Of a DNA stretch of 64,000 bases, positions 26,485 to 34,215 are shown one piece after another. The notes beneath the pieces were generated by a model that had not been told where the DNA came from, did no database searches, and was given only the letters and a program-made list of their open reading frames with translations. How positions within the stretch are numbered: position 1 is the first letter of the stretch; each line of letters opens with the position of its first letter. The translations under genes were made by a program, and so were the position numbers. Origin of the DNA: Streptomyces sp. HNM0574 (GTDB lineage: Bacteria; Actinomycetota; Actinomycetes; Streptomycetales; Streptomycetaceae); the NCBI RefSeq assembly GCF_012726235.1, contig NZ_JAASAH010000003.1:434001-498000 (forward strand). The letters are read 5' to 3'.

Positions 26485-27213
26485 ATGCCCCCCGTCCCCC
26501 CGCCCCGCGACACCCCCGCCGCCGTCGCCACCGCCCCCGCGGCACCGGCCCGACTCCCGCGCCCCGCAGCCCTCCTGTGCGACATGGACGGCACCCTCGT
26601 CGACACCGAACGCGACTGGCTCGCCGGCATCGCCGGCCTGCTGGCCGCCCACGGCGCCCCCGCCGACGAGCCGGACGTCCTCCCCTTCGCCGGGCTCACC
26701 CTCCGCGACGCCGCCGACCGCCTGGGCACGCTCCTCGCCCTGTCCGAGACGGAGACCGCCGCCCTCGCCGACCGCCTGGACCGCGACTTCACCGCCCGCA
26801 TCACCGCCGGCGTCACCCTCCGGCCCGGCGCCCTGCGGCTGCTCGACCACGCCCGCGAACTGGGCGTCCCCGTGGCCCTCGTCACCGCGTCCGAACGCCC
26901 CGTCGCCGACCTGGTGCTGAGCGCCACCCTCGGCAGCCACCGCTTCGACCACTCCGTGGCCTCCGGCGAGTCCGGACGCGACAAACCGCACCCCGACCCG
27001 TACGCGGCGGCGGCCCGCGCCCTCGGCGCCGCCACGGAGGACTGCCTCGCCGTGGAGGACACCCCCACCGGCGCCGCCGCCGCACTGGCCGCCGGCTGCC
27101 ACGTCCTGGCCGTGCCGACCGTCCCCGGCATCGCCGCGGACCCCCGCGTCCACTTCGCGCGCTCACTGGAGGACGTCACCCTCACCGGGCCGCCCCGCTC
27201 AGCCCGCGGGTGA
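26485..27213 (+). CDS. HAD-family phosphatase, beta-phosphoglucomutase-like
   Basis: The 242-residue protein contains all four HAD motifs: DMDGTLVDTE (Asp33 and Asp35), the serine/threonine region VTASERP, lysine in GRDKPHPDPY, and acidic VEDTPTGAAAA. The C1 cap between residues 45 and 110 is that of the phosphoglycolate/phosphoglucomutase-like subfamily. Substrates of this group are small phospho-metabolites. It follows the GntR gene by 62 bases and ends in a strong terminator, so the two are probably co-transcribed. It is not clearly phosphonoacetaldehyde hydrolase. Confidence 0.85.
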   Translation: MPPVPPPRDTPAAVATAPAAPARLPRPAALLCDMDGTLVDTERDWLAGIAGLLAAHGAPADEPDVLPFAGLTLRDAADRLGTLLALSETETAALADRLDRDFTARITAGVTLRPGALRLLDHARELGVPVALVTASERPVADLVLSATLGSHRFDHSVASGESGRDKPHPDPYAAAARALGAATEDCLAVEDTPTGAAAALAAGCHVLAVPTVPGIAADPRVHFARSLEDVTLTGPPRSARG

Positions 27214-27269
27214 ACTCCCGCTGAACGGACGGCAGTCCGCGCGCCCGGAGATGCCCCCGGACAGCACAA

Positions 27270-27305
27270 GGGGCGGCCTCCCGGATCAGACCGGGAGGCC
27301 GCCCC
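27270..27305. terminator. Bidirectional terminator between the HAD gene and hupA
   Basis: GGGGCGGCCTCCCGG at 27270-27284 pairs perfectly over 15 bp with 27291-27305, with a six-base loop. It lies between convergent genes. Confidence 0.8.
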
Positions 27306-27367
27306 TCAAGTGCGCTGCCTCACCGCAGCGTTCGCGTACGCGAAGCGGCCTGGCCGCCCGCGGACGC

Positions 27368-27649
27368 TTACTTGCCCTTCGCGGCTTCCTTGAGCTTGGA
27401 GCCCGCCGAAACCTTCACGCTGTACCCGGCCGGGATCTCGATCGGGTCGCCGGTCTGCGGGTTGCGGGCGGTGCGAGCGGCACGGTGGGTGCGCTCGAAG
27501 GTGAGGAAGCCGGGAATGGTGACCTTCTCATCGCCCTTGGAAACGACCTCGCCAATGGTGTCGGCGAGGGCGGCCAGAACGGCGTCGGCGTCCTTGCGGG
27601 TCACCTCGGCGCGCTCGGACAGAGCGGCCACCAGCTCACTGCGGTTCAT
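27368..27649 (-). CDS. hupA: HU-type DNA-binding protein
   Basis: The 93-residue nucleoid protein has the HU helix pair (MNRSELVAALSERAEVTRKDADAVLAAL) and the DNA-binding arm signature around GFLTFERTHRAARTARNPQTG with the RNPQTG tip. It lacks the long lysine/alanine-rich tail of the second Streptomyces HU (HupS), so it is the HupA type. A GGGAG motif lies nine bases upstream of the ATG. HU bends DNA and organises the chromosome in vegetative growth. Confidence 0.94.
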   Translation of the reverse strand: MNRSELVAALSERAEVTRKDADAVLAALADTIGEVVSKGDEKVTIPGFLTFERTHRAARTARNPQTGDPIEIPAGYSVKVSAGSKLKEAAKGK

Positions 27650-28132
27650 AACTCGTTACTCCCGTGTTCTTCTTGCCAAATGAGGCGTGAGATCGAAGCC
27701 GATGCTGCCAGGGCCCTCGGACAGTCCCCGGACCCGGGTCTGCTTTAGACCCTCGCGCCCCGTGGGGAATCCCCTCGGACGGAGTCCTCAAGGAGGCATC
27801 CTGCCCCTACCAGCGGCGCGAAAGCCAATCCGGCACCCTTCCGACAGCGGCGGAGTCACACGAAAAGCGCCAGTGGCTCGTTGTCGTGACATTCCAGAGG
27901 CTTTGTCTGCTGCGCAACCCTACGGGGGCGCGCAGGGTGCCGCAGACCGCGACGCGCCGTTCGCGGCGCCCTGTACGGGGCTGGTACGGCACGGAAGCGG
28001 GCCGGGGCGACTCCCCGCCGCCCCGCACGCAAAACTCCGTACGAGCCCCGCACAGACGCTGCGCGGGGCTCGTACGGAACGGACCGCGGGCCACGGACCT
28101 CGCCGGACGAGGTCGTGGGCCCGTCGTGCGGG
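27650..28132. other. Gene-free region between hupA and malic enzyme
   Basis: These 483 bases contain the hupA promoter side and, at the right, the malic enzyme terminator listed separately. Reading frames here lack ribosome-binding sites and codon bias. The sequence between about 27890 and 28030 has several short inverted GTACGG/CCGTAC and GGG/CCC elements but no clear function. Confidence 0.45.
28036..28078 (-). terminator. Intrinsic terminator after the malic enzyme gene
   Basis: TCCGTACGAGCCCCGC at 28036-28051 pairs over 16 bp with 28063-28078. Read on the minus strand the stem is followed by GTTTTG, so it is a proper rho-independent terminator. Confidence 0.85.
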
Positions 28133-29566
28133 TCAGGAGCGCTCGGCCTGGTCCTTCTCGCCGGAGGCGGCGCGGGCCGCGTCCCGGACGGCACCGGCGA
28201 CCGCGCCGGAGACCTTCTCGTTGAACACGCTGGGGACGATGTAGTTCGCGTTCAGCTCGTCGCTGAGCACCACGTCGGCGAGCGCGCGGGCGGCGGCGAG
28301 CATCATCTCGTCGTTGACGGTGCGCGACTGCGCGTCCAGCAGGCCGCGGAAGACGCCGGGGAAGACCAGCACGTTGTTGATCTGGTTCGGGAAGTCCGAG
28401 CGGCCGGTGGCGACGACCGTCGCCGTCTCGCGGGCCACCGCGGGGTCGACCTCGGGGTCGGGGTTGGCGAGCGCGAAGACGATGGCGCCGTCGGCCATCC
28501 GCGAGACGTCGTCGCCGTCCAGCACGTTCGGGGCCGAGACGCCGATGAAGACGTCCGAGCCGACGACGGCCTCCTTGAGGGTGCCGGTGATGCCTTCGGG
28601 GTTGGTGTTGTCGGCGATCCAGCGCAGCGCGGTGCCTTCCTCGGCGCCGACGAGGTCCTCGCGGCCCGCGTGCACGACGCCGTGGATGTCGGCGACGACG
28701 GCGTGCTTCACGCCGGCGGCCAGCAGCAGCTTGAGGATGGCCGTACCGGCCGCGCCCGCGCCGGACATGACGACGCGGATGTCGCCGATGTCCTTCTCCA
28801 CCACGCGCAGCGCGTTGTAGAGCGCGGAGAGCACGACGATGGCCGTGCCGTGCTGGTCGTCGTGGAAGACGGGGATGTCGACCGCCTCGCGCAGCCGGGC
28901 CTCGATCTCGAAGCAGCGGGGCGCGGAGATGTCCTCCAGGTTGATCCCGGCGAAGCCGGGGGCCAGGGCGCGGACGATCTCGACGATGGAGTCGGTGTCC
29001 TGGGTGTCCAGGCAGATCGGCCAGGCGTCGATCCCGGCGAAGCGCTTGAAGAGGGCGGCCTTGCCCTCCATCACCGGCAGCGCGGCCTGCGGGCCGATGT
29101 TGCCGAGGCCGAGCACGGCCGAGCCGTCCGTGACGACGGCGACGCTGTTCCGCTTGATCGTCAGCCGCCGCGCGTCCTCGGGGTTCTCCGCGATCTGCGT
29201 GCAGACGCGGGCGACGCCCGGGGTGTAGACCATGGAGAGGTCGTCACGGTTGCGGATGGGGTGCTTCGACGACATCTCGATCTTGCCGCCGAGGTGCATC
29301 AGGAACGTACGGTCGGAGACCTTGCCGAGCTCCACGCCCTCGATGCCGCGCAGTTCGGCGACGATCTCGTCCGCGTGCGCCGTGGACGAGGCGGCGATGG
29401 TGACGTCGATCCGGAGACGCTCGTGCCCCGAGGCGGTGACGTCGAGGCCGGTGACCGAACCCCCCGATGACTCCACGACCGTGGTGATCTGACTGACCGC
29501 GGTACCGCCCGCCGGAACCTCCAGGCGGACAGTCATCGAGTACGAGACGCTTGGCGCCGAGCTCAT
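28133..29566 (-). CDS. NAD(P)-dependent malic enzyme with N-terminal ACT domain
   Basis: The 477-residue enzyme oxidatively decarboxylates malate to pyruvate. Residues 8-85 form an ACT-type regulatory domain (YSMTVRLEVPAGGTAVSQI), followed by the malic enzyme catalytic domain with MVYTPGVARVC, VTDGSAVLGLGNIG and VFHDDQHGTAIV, and a Rossmann NAD-binding domain (VVMSGAGAAGTAILKLL). The ACT-malic fusion is usual in actinobacteria and implies allosteric control by a small metabolite. GGGAAG precedes the ATG. It is monocistronic, divergent from the cold-shock gene. Confidence 0.93.
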   Translation of the reverse strand: MSSAPSVSYSMTVRLEVPAGGTAVSQITTVVESSGGSVTGLDVTASGHERLRIDVTIAASSTAHADEIVAELRGIEGVELGKVSDRTFLMHLGGKIEMSSKHPIRNRDDLSMVYTPGVARVCTQIAENPEDARRLTIKRNSVAVVTDGSAVLGLGNIGPQAALPVMEGKAALFKRFAGIDAWPICLDTQDTDSIVEIVRALAPGFAGINLEDISAPRCFEIEARLREAVDIPVFHDDQHGTAIVVLSALYNALRVVEKDIGDIRVVMSGAGAAGTAILKLLLAAGVKHAVVADIHGVVHAGREDLVGAEEGTALRWIADNTNPEGITGTLKEAVVGSDVFIGVSAPNVLDGDDVSRMADGAIVFALANPDPEVDPAVARETATVVATGRSDFPNQINNVLVFPGVFRGLLDAQSRTVNDEMMLAAARALADVVLSDELNANYIVPSVFNEKVSGAVAGAVRDAARAASGEKDQAERS

Positions 29567-29788
29567 TGCCGACTTCCCTCTGCTTTCCCTTGTCGCGTTG
29601 TGCCGCGCCCGCCCGTGAGGCCGCAGGGTGTGCGGCACCGGGCGGGGGACGTCAACAGATCGTCCCACCTACCCGTGGGTACGCGGTAACCCGCCTCCCT
29701 TTGCGGAATTTCGTTTCCACAATACGGAGGGGTGCGCCGGAGCGGAACCCCCGCAGCTTCCCGAGATATGCGGCACCACACCTCAATC

Positions 29789-29818
29789 TGTAGAAAACCG
29801 CCCGAACCGGCCTAGGAT
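29789..29818 (+). promoter_or_regulatory. Possible promoter of the cold-shock gene
   Basis: A -10-like TAGGAT at 29813-29818 lies 18 bases after a weak -35-like TGTAGA at 29789-29794, giving a predicted leader of about 55 bases before the ATG at 29879. The divergent 312-base region otherwise holds the malic enzyme promoter, which I cannot place. Confidence 0.35.
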
Positions 29819-29878
29819 CGCCCCGCAATCGCTCACCAGCGCTGTCTCGGCGCACAGGTACTCACGGGAGATCCGGCA

Positions 29879-30085
29879 ATGGCTCAGGGCACGGTCAAGT
29901 GGTTCAACGCGGAGAAGGGGTACGGATTCATCGCGCAGGAGGACGGCGGCCCCGACGTCTTCGTGCACTACAGCTCGATCAACGGCGAGGGATTCCGCAC
30001 CCTCGAGGACACCCAGCGCGTCGAGTTCGAGATCGCGCAGGGCAGGAAGGGACCACAGGCCGAAGGGGTCCGCGTCGTCGGCTGA
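29879..30085 (+). CDS. Cold-shock domain protein
   Basis: The 68-residue protein is a single cold-shock domain with RNP1 KGYGFIAQ and RNP2 VFVHYS, and the typical start [10 protein letters not shown]. Such proteins bind single-stranded RNA or DNA and act as RNA chaperones. GGGAG lies nine bases before the ATG. The 3' end of the coding sequence forms one arm of a hairpin that encloses the stop codon. Confidence 0.95.
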   Translation: MAQGTVKWFNAEKGYGFIAQEDGGPDVFVHYSSINGEGFRTLEDTQRVEFEIAQGRKGPQAEGVRVVG

Positions 30086-30109
30086 AACGCCGGACGCGGA
30101 CCCCTTCGG
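30060..30109 (+). terminator. Hairpin enclosing the cold-shock gene stop codon
   Basis: CCGAAGGGGTCCGCGTC at 30060-30076, inside the last codons, is perfectly complementary to 30093-30109 (17 bp). The stop codon at 30083-30085 lies in the 16-base loop. It could act as terminator, 3' mRNA stabiliser or translation-linked structure. Confidence 0.75.
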
Positions 30110-30286
30110 GAACGCTGTGAGTGACACCGACCCGCCAGCTCGCCTCGCGGCAAGTGGTCGCTCGTAGCGACAATGGTTGGGCCCGGGGGCATGGATCGGG
30201 CCGGTGCCACCCCCAGGCTAACAAAGCACCCGGGAACGCGAATCCCGCCCGGCCACCTCCCGCTCCGGCCACGCCCCGCAGCTCTT

Positions 30287-30334
30287 CCCGTCGGCCTCCC
30301 CACCGCCCCGCACGGCGGCCGGGAGGCCGACGGG
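30287..30334 (-). terminator. Stem-loop terminator after helD
   Basis: CCCGTCGGCCTCCC at 30287-30300 pairs exactly with 30321-30334, with an inner CCGCC/GGCGG stem. It sits 43 bases past the helD stop on the minus strand. Confidence 0.7.
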
Positions 30335-30376
30335 CTTGCGGGGCACGGGAGTTGGCCCCTCCCGGCGCGGGCGCCG

Positions 30377-32695
30377 TCAGTCCCGCAGCAGGTCGGGGAC
30401 GCCGTCCTCGTCCGGCAGGTCCTTCTCTCCCGCCAGGACGGTCAGCCGCTGGGTGGCCCGGGTCAGCGCCACGTACAGCACGCGCAGGCCCGCCGGGGAC
30501 TCGTCGGCGATCTCGGCGGGCGAGACCACCACCGTCGCGTCGTACTCCAGGCCCTTGGCCTCCAGGCTGCCGAGCGGGACGACGCGGTCGCCGAGACCGG
30601 CCAGCCACTCCCGCGCCTGCGCGCGCCTGCCCATCGGGACGACGACGCCGATGGTGCCGTCCACCTCCTCCAGCAGCCGCCCGGCCTCGGCGCGGGTGGT
30701 GGCCCCCAGGTCCTCCCCGACGCTGACGAACCGGGGCTCCAGACCCGTGGAACGCACCGCCTCCGGCGGCTCGGTGCCCGGCATGGCCAGCGCGAGCACC
30801 CGGTCGGCGAGCTCCGCGATCTCGGCGGGATTGCGGTAGTTGACGGTCAGTTCGAAGCGGCGGCGGGGGCGGCTGCCCAGGGCCTCGGAGCGGGCCTCGG
30901 CCGCCTCGTCCGGGTCGGACCAGGAGCTCTGCGCCGGGTCGCCGACGACCGTCCAGGTGGCCTGGCGGCCGCGCCGGCCGACCATCCGCCACTGCATCGG
31001 CGTCAGGTCCTGCGCCTCGTCGACGATGACGTGCGCGTAGTCCCGCCGCTCCTCCGCCTGCCGCTCGGCGCGCTCGCGGCGGGCCGTGGGGTCGCGGTCG
31101 GCGGCCGTGGTCAGCTCCTCCAGGCCGGTGAGCAGGTCCAGCGGGTCGGCCTCGCGCTTCTTCGGGCGGGCCGGGGTGCCCAGGAGCTGCTGGAGCTCGT
31201 CCAGGAGGGCCACGTCGTGCACGGACACCGGGCCCCGGCCCGCGGCGTCCAGGCGGCGCAGCGAACGTGCCACCTCGCGCACCTCGCCCGGCTTCAGCAC
31301 CCGCCGCGACCAGCGGCCGAGCCGCTTCTCGTCGGCCATCGCGGCCAGCACCCCGCGCGGGGTCAGCTCGGGCCACCAGGCGTCGAGGAAGGCGGTGAAG
31401 TCGTCCTCCGTGGTGATGTCCTCGTCGAACGCGGCCCGAGCCTCGGCCGCCAGCTCCGGGTCCGTGTAGCGGCTGCGCGCGCCCGAGCGGTCCCACAGCG
31501 CGTCCAGCAGCAGCCTGCGGGCGCGGGGGCGCATCAGGTTGACCGGCGCGGTGCCGCCCAGCACCTGGCGGCGGACGCGGGTGAGCGCGTCCGCGTCCAG
31601 CTCGATCCGGGCGCCGAAGGCGACGACCCGCAACTGGTCCGGCACCTCGCCCAGTTCGAGCGCGCCGCGCGCGGCCTTGCGCAGCACCTTCGCCATCCGC
31701 GCCGAGCCCTTGACCCGGGCCGTGCTCTGCGCGTCGTACGCGTCGCCGTCCTCGCCGGGGGCCGGGGCGCCCGCCTGTTCGCCGTCGACGAGGGAGCCGA
31801 GCGCGCGGATGGCGACCTGCCCCTCCTCGCCGAGGGACGGCAGCACGCCCTCGGTGTACGAGACGAGCAGCGGCGTCGGGCTGACGATCAGGATGCCGCC
31901 CGCGTACCTGCGTCTGTCCTGGTAGAGCAGGTACGCGGCGCGGTGCAGCGCGACGGCGGTCTTGCCCGTGCCGGGGCCGCCCTCGACCTCGGTGACGGAG
32001 TTCGCGGGGGCGCGGATCACGAGGTCCTGCTCGGCCTGGATGGACGCGACGATGTCCCGCATCGTGTGCCCGCGCGCCTGCCCGAGCGCCGCCATCAGCG
32101 CGCCGTCGCCGACGACGGGCAGGCTCGCGCCGCCCGAACGCGCCGTGACCTCCGGGCGCAGCAGGTCGTCCTCCACGCTCAGCACCCGGCGGCCCTTGCT
32201 GCGGATCACCCGGCGGCGGACGACGCGGCCGGGGGCGAGCGGCGTCGCGCGGTAGAACGGCGCGGCGGCGGGGGCCCGCCAGTCGATCACCAGCGGCGCG
32301 TAGTCGGCGTCCATCACGCCGATGCGGCCGATGTGCAGGGTCTCGCCGATGTCGGCCGTGCCGTCCGCGCGGACGGCGCCGTCGGCCGGTTCGACGGAGG
32401 TGCAGGCGCCGTCCGGGCCGCGTTCGCCGGTCTTGCCGTCGAGCAGGTCGATCCGGCCGAAGAGGAAGTCCTCGAACTCGCTGTTCAGCCGGTTCAGGTG
32501 GACCCCGGCGCGGAACACCTGCGCGTCCCGCTCGGCGAGGGCGCCCGGGGTGCCGACCTGCGCGCCCCGGTCGGCGTCCCGCATCAGCGAGCCCGCCTCG
32601 TCGATCTTCTCCTCGAGCCGCCGGTACACGTCGTCGAGGTGCGCCTGCTCCCCGCGGATCTCCCGCTCCCGGACACTGTCGTGCTGCGCTCCCAA
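30377..32695 (-). CDS. helD: HelD-type RNA polymerase-associated ATPase
   Basis: The 772-residue protein is a superfamily 1 ATPase related to UvrD but with an N-terminal charged helical hairpin (about 5-75, EQAHLDDVYRRLEEK) and a large insertion between the ATPase motifs, as in HelD. Walker A is GGPGTGKT (239-246), Walker B VIVDEAQD lies near 555, and motif VI VALTRATQRL lies near the C-terminus. HelD binds RNA polymerase and clears stalled or DNA-bound complexes; some Streptomyces relatives (HelR) affect rifamycin tolerance. The start is a TTG with AAGGGGG about nine bases upstream; no in-frame ATG or GTG fits better. Confidence 0.88.
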   Translation of the reverse strand: MGAQHDSVREREIRGEQAHLDDVYRRLEEKIDEAGSLMRDADRGAQVGTPGALAERDAQVFRAGVHLNRLNSEFEDFLFGRIDLLDGKTGERGPDGACTSVEPADGAVRADGTADIGETLHIGRIGVMDADYAPLVIDWRAPAAAPFYRATPLAPGRVVRRRVIRSKGRRVLSVEDDLLRPEVTARSGGASLPVVGDGALMAALGQARGHTMRDIVASIQAEQDLVIRAPANSVTEVEGGPGTGKTAVALHRAAYLLYQDRRRYAGGILIVSPTPLLVSYTEGVLPSLGEEGQVAIRALGSLVDGEQAGAPAPGEDGDAYDAQSTARVKGSARMAKVLRKAARGALELGEVPDQLRVVAFGARIELDADALTRVRRQVLGGTAPVNLMRPRARRLLLDALWDRSGARSRYTDPELAAEARAAFDEDITTEDDFTAFLDAWWPELTPRGVLAAMADEKRLGRWSRRVLKPGEVREVARSLRRLDAAGRGPVSVHDVALLDELQQLLGTPARPKKREADPLDLLTGLEELTTAADRDPTARRERAERQAEERRDYAHVIVDEAQDLTPMQWRMVGRRGRQATWTVVGDPAQSSWSDPDEAAEARSEALGSRPRRRFELTVNYRNPAEIAELADRVLALAMPGTEPPEAVRSTGLEPRFVSVGEDLGATTRAEAGRLLEEVDGTIGVVVPMGRRAQAREWLAGLGDRVVPLGSLEAKGLEYDATVVVSPAEIADESPAGLRVLYVALTRATQRLTVLAGEKDLPDEDGVPDLLRD

Positions 32696-32837
32696 CGCCG
32701 CGGCCCCCTTCTGCTTGCTTAGGGCAGCCGTCCAGCGTACGCGACAACGCGCCCGAAAGGGGCGCGGGGAGGACGCCGCGAGCCCGGTCCGGAACCGGGG
32801 GTGTCCCTGCTCCCGCGTCGCGGTCCGCGGGTGCGTG

Positions 32838-32861
32838 GTGGCCGGTCGCGCAGTTCCCCGC
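32838..32861. repeat. Short dispersed repeat, copy 1
   Basis: This 24-base element, beginning GTGGCCGGTCGCGCAGTT, recurs identically at 36860-36883. Its core GCGCAGTTCCCCGC belongs to the dispersed repeat family seen several times in the window. It lies between the nnaR stop and helD. Confidence 0.7.
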
Positions 32862-32879
32862 GCCCCTTCCGCAGCCGGC

Positions 32880-34058
32880 TCACCCCGGGTCGTACGCCAG
32901 GCGGTAGCCGCGTTTGACGACGGTGTGGATGAGGCGGGGGGTACCGAGGGCCGCGCGGAGGCGGGTCATCGCGGACTCGACGGCGTGCTCGTCGCTGCCC
33001 GTGCCGGGGAGGGCGCGCAGCAGGTCGGCGCGGGAGACGACGTGGCCGGGGCGGCGCGCGAGGGCCCGCAGCAGGGCCATCCCGGCGGGCGGCACCGGGC
33101 GCAGCTCGCCGTCCACCAGCGCGGCGTGCCCGCGGATCTCCAGCCGGTGGCCCGCGACGTCCAACGCGCGCGTCCTGCCCGGGAGTTCGGTGCATAGCAG
33201 TTGGACGAGCGGGCCCAGCCGGAACCGTTCGGGGTGCGCCACCGGCACGTCCTCCGCCTCCAGCGGGACCGCGGTGACGGGGCCGACGCAGGCCGCCAGG
33301 ACGTCCCCGCGCAGCGCCGCCAGCAGCTCCTCGCGCAGCCCGCGTTCCCCGGCGCGGCGCAGCAGGGAGGCGGCGGCGGGGGCGCTGGTGAAGGTGACGG
33401 CGTCGAGGGTGCGGGCCACGGTGGCGTCGATCAGCCGGTCGACGGGGGTGAGGTCCTCGGGCGGCATCCACCGGTAGACGGGGATGCCCAGCACCTCGGC
33501 GCCGGCGGCGCGCAGCGACTCGGTGAAGCCGGGCAGCGGCTCCCCGTGCAGCTGGACGGCGACGCGCAGCCCGTCGACGCCGCGCTCCAGCAGCCGCTCC
33601 AGCACCTCGGCCATCGACTCGGACGCCGGTGACCACCGCTCCCGCAGCCCGGCCGCGCGGATCGCGCCGCGCACCTTGGGCCCGCGGGCGAGGAGTTCGA
33701 CCTCGCCGAGGCGGGCCAGCAGCTCCTCGCCCAGTCCCCAGCCCTCGGCCGCCTCGATCCAGCCGCGGAAGCCGATCGCCGTGGTGGCGACCGCGATGTC
33801 CGGCGGACGGGACGTCAACTCCCGGGTCGCGTCCAGCAGTTCGCTGTCGTCGGCGAGCGGGACGATGCGCAGCGCGGGCGCGTGCACGACCTCGGCGCCG
33901 CGCCGCTCCAGCAGCGCCCCCAGCTCCTCGGCCCGCCGCGCCGCGGTGACGCCGACGGTGAAGCCGGACAGCGGCGGGACGCCCGTCCCGGCCCTCCCGG
34001 GCGGGCGCCCGTCCGTCGCCTGTTCCGGTGCCGGGGTGTCGTCCGCTGCGTGCCGCAT
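32880..34058 (-). CDS. nnaR: Uroporphyrinogen-III synthase-like transcriptional regulator
   Basis: The 392-residue protein has a HemD-like domain over about residues 30-275 (GFTVGVTAARRAEELGALLERRGA, later TSAPAAASLLRRAGERG) joined to a C-terminal OmpR-type winged helix (about 305-390, GHVVSRADLLRALPG through RLIHTVVKRGYRLAYDPG). This fusion is the NnaR type, described in S. coelicolor as a nitrate-assimilation regulator that cooperates with GlnR. The adjacent nitrate/nitrite transporter gene upstream supports this. Whether it retains synthase activity is unknown; a DNA-binding role is better supported. Confidence 0.85.
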   Translation of the reverse strand: MRHAADDTPAPEQATDGRPPGRAGTGVPPLSGFTVGVTAARRAEELGALLERRGAEVVHAPALRIVPLADDSELLDATRELTSRPPDIAVATTAIGFRGWIEAAEGWGLGEELLARLGEVELLARGPKVRGAIRAAGLRERWSPASESMAEVLERLLERGVDGLRVAVQLHGEPLPGFTESLRAAGAEVLGIPVYRWMPPEDLTPVDRLIDATVARTLDAVTFTSAPAAASLLRRAGERGLREELLAALRGDVLAACVGPVTAVPLEAEDVPVAHPERFRLGPLVQLLCTELPGRTRALDVAGHRLEIRGHAALVDGELRPVPPAGMALLRALARRPGHVVSRADLLRALPGTGSDEHAVESAMTRLRAALGTPRLIHTVVKRGYRLAYDPG

Positions 34059-34215
34059 CGCTGTCCGTCGCCGCTTTCTGTCGCCGTTCGTCCGCCCGGG
34101 GCCGGCCGGGCGGTGAGGCCCTCGGGGCCCTGGGGCGAGTGTGCCGCGTCCGCGTGTCGGCCCTGGTCTTCCGGGGTTTCCCGGATGTTACGCGCCCCCG
34201 CGCGCGCCGGGCGCC

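Noticed and set aside
26485..27213. HAD protein as phosphonoacetaldehyde hydrolase
   Set aside because: The motifs fit general phosphoglucomutase-like phosphatases, and the expected cap-domain Schiff-base lysine pattern is not evident.
27807..28194. Small open frames between hupA and malic enzyme
   Set aside because: They overlap the malic enzyme terminator hairpin, lack ribosome-binding sites and show no coding-type codon bias.
32696..32740. Rifamycin-associated element upstream of helD
   Set aside because: The expected GGGGCTTGC/GCAAGCCCC palindrome is absent; only a CTTGCTT with weak CCCT/AGGG flanks is seen.
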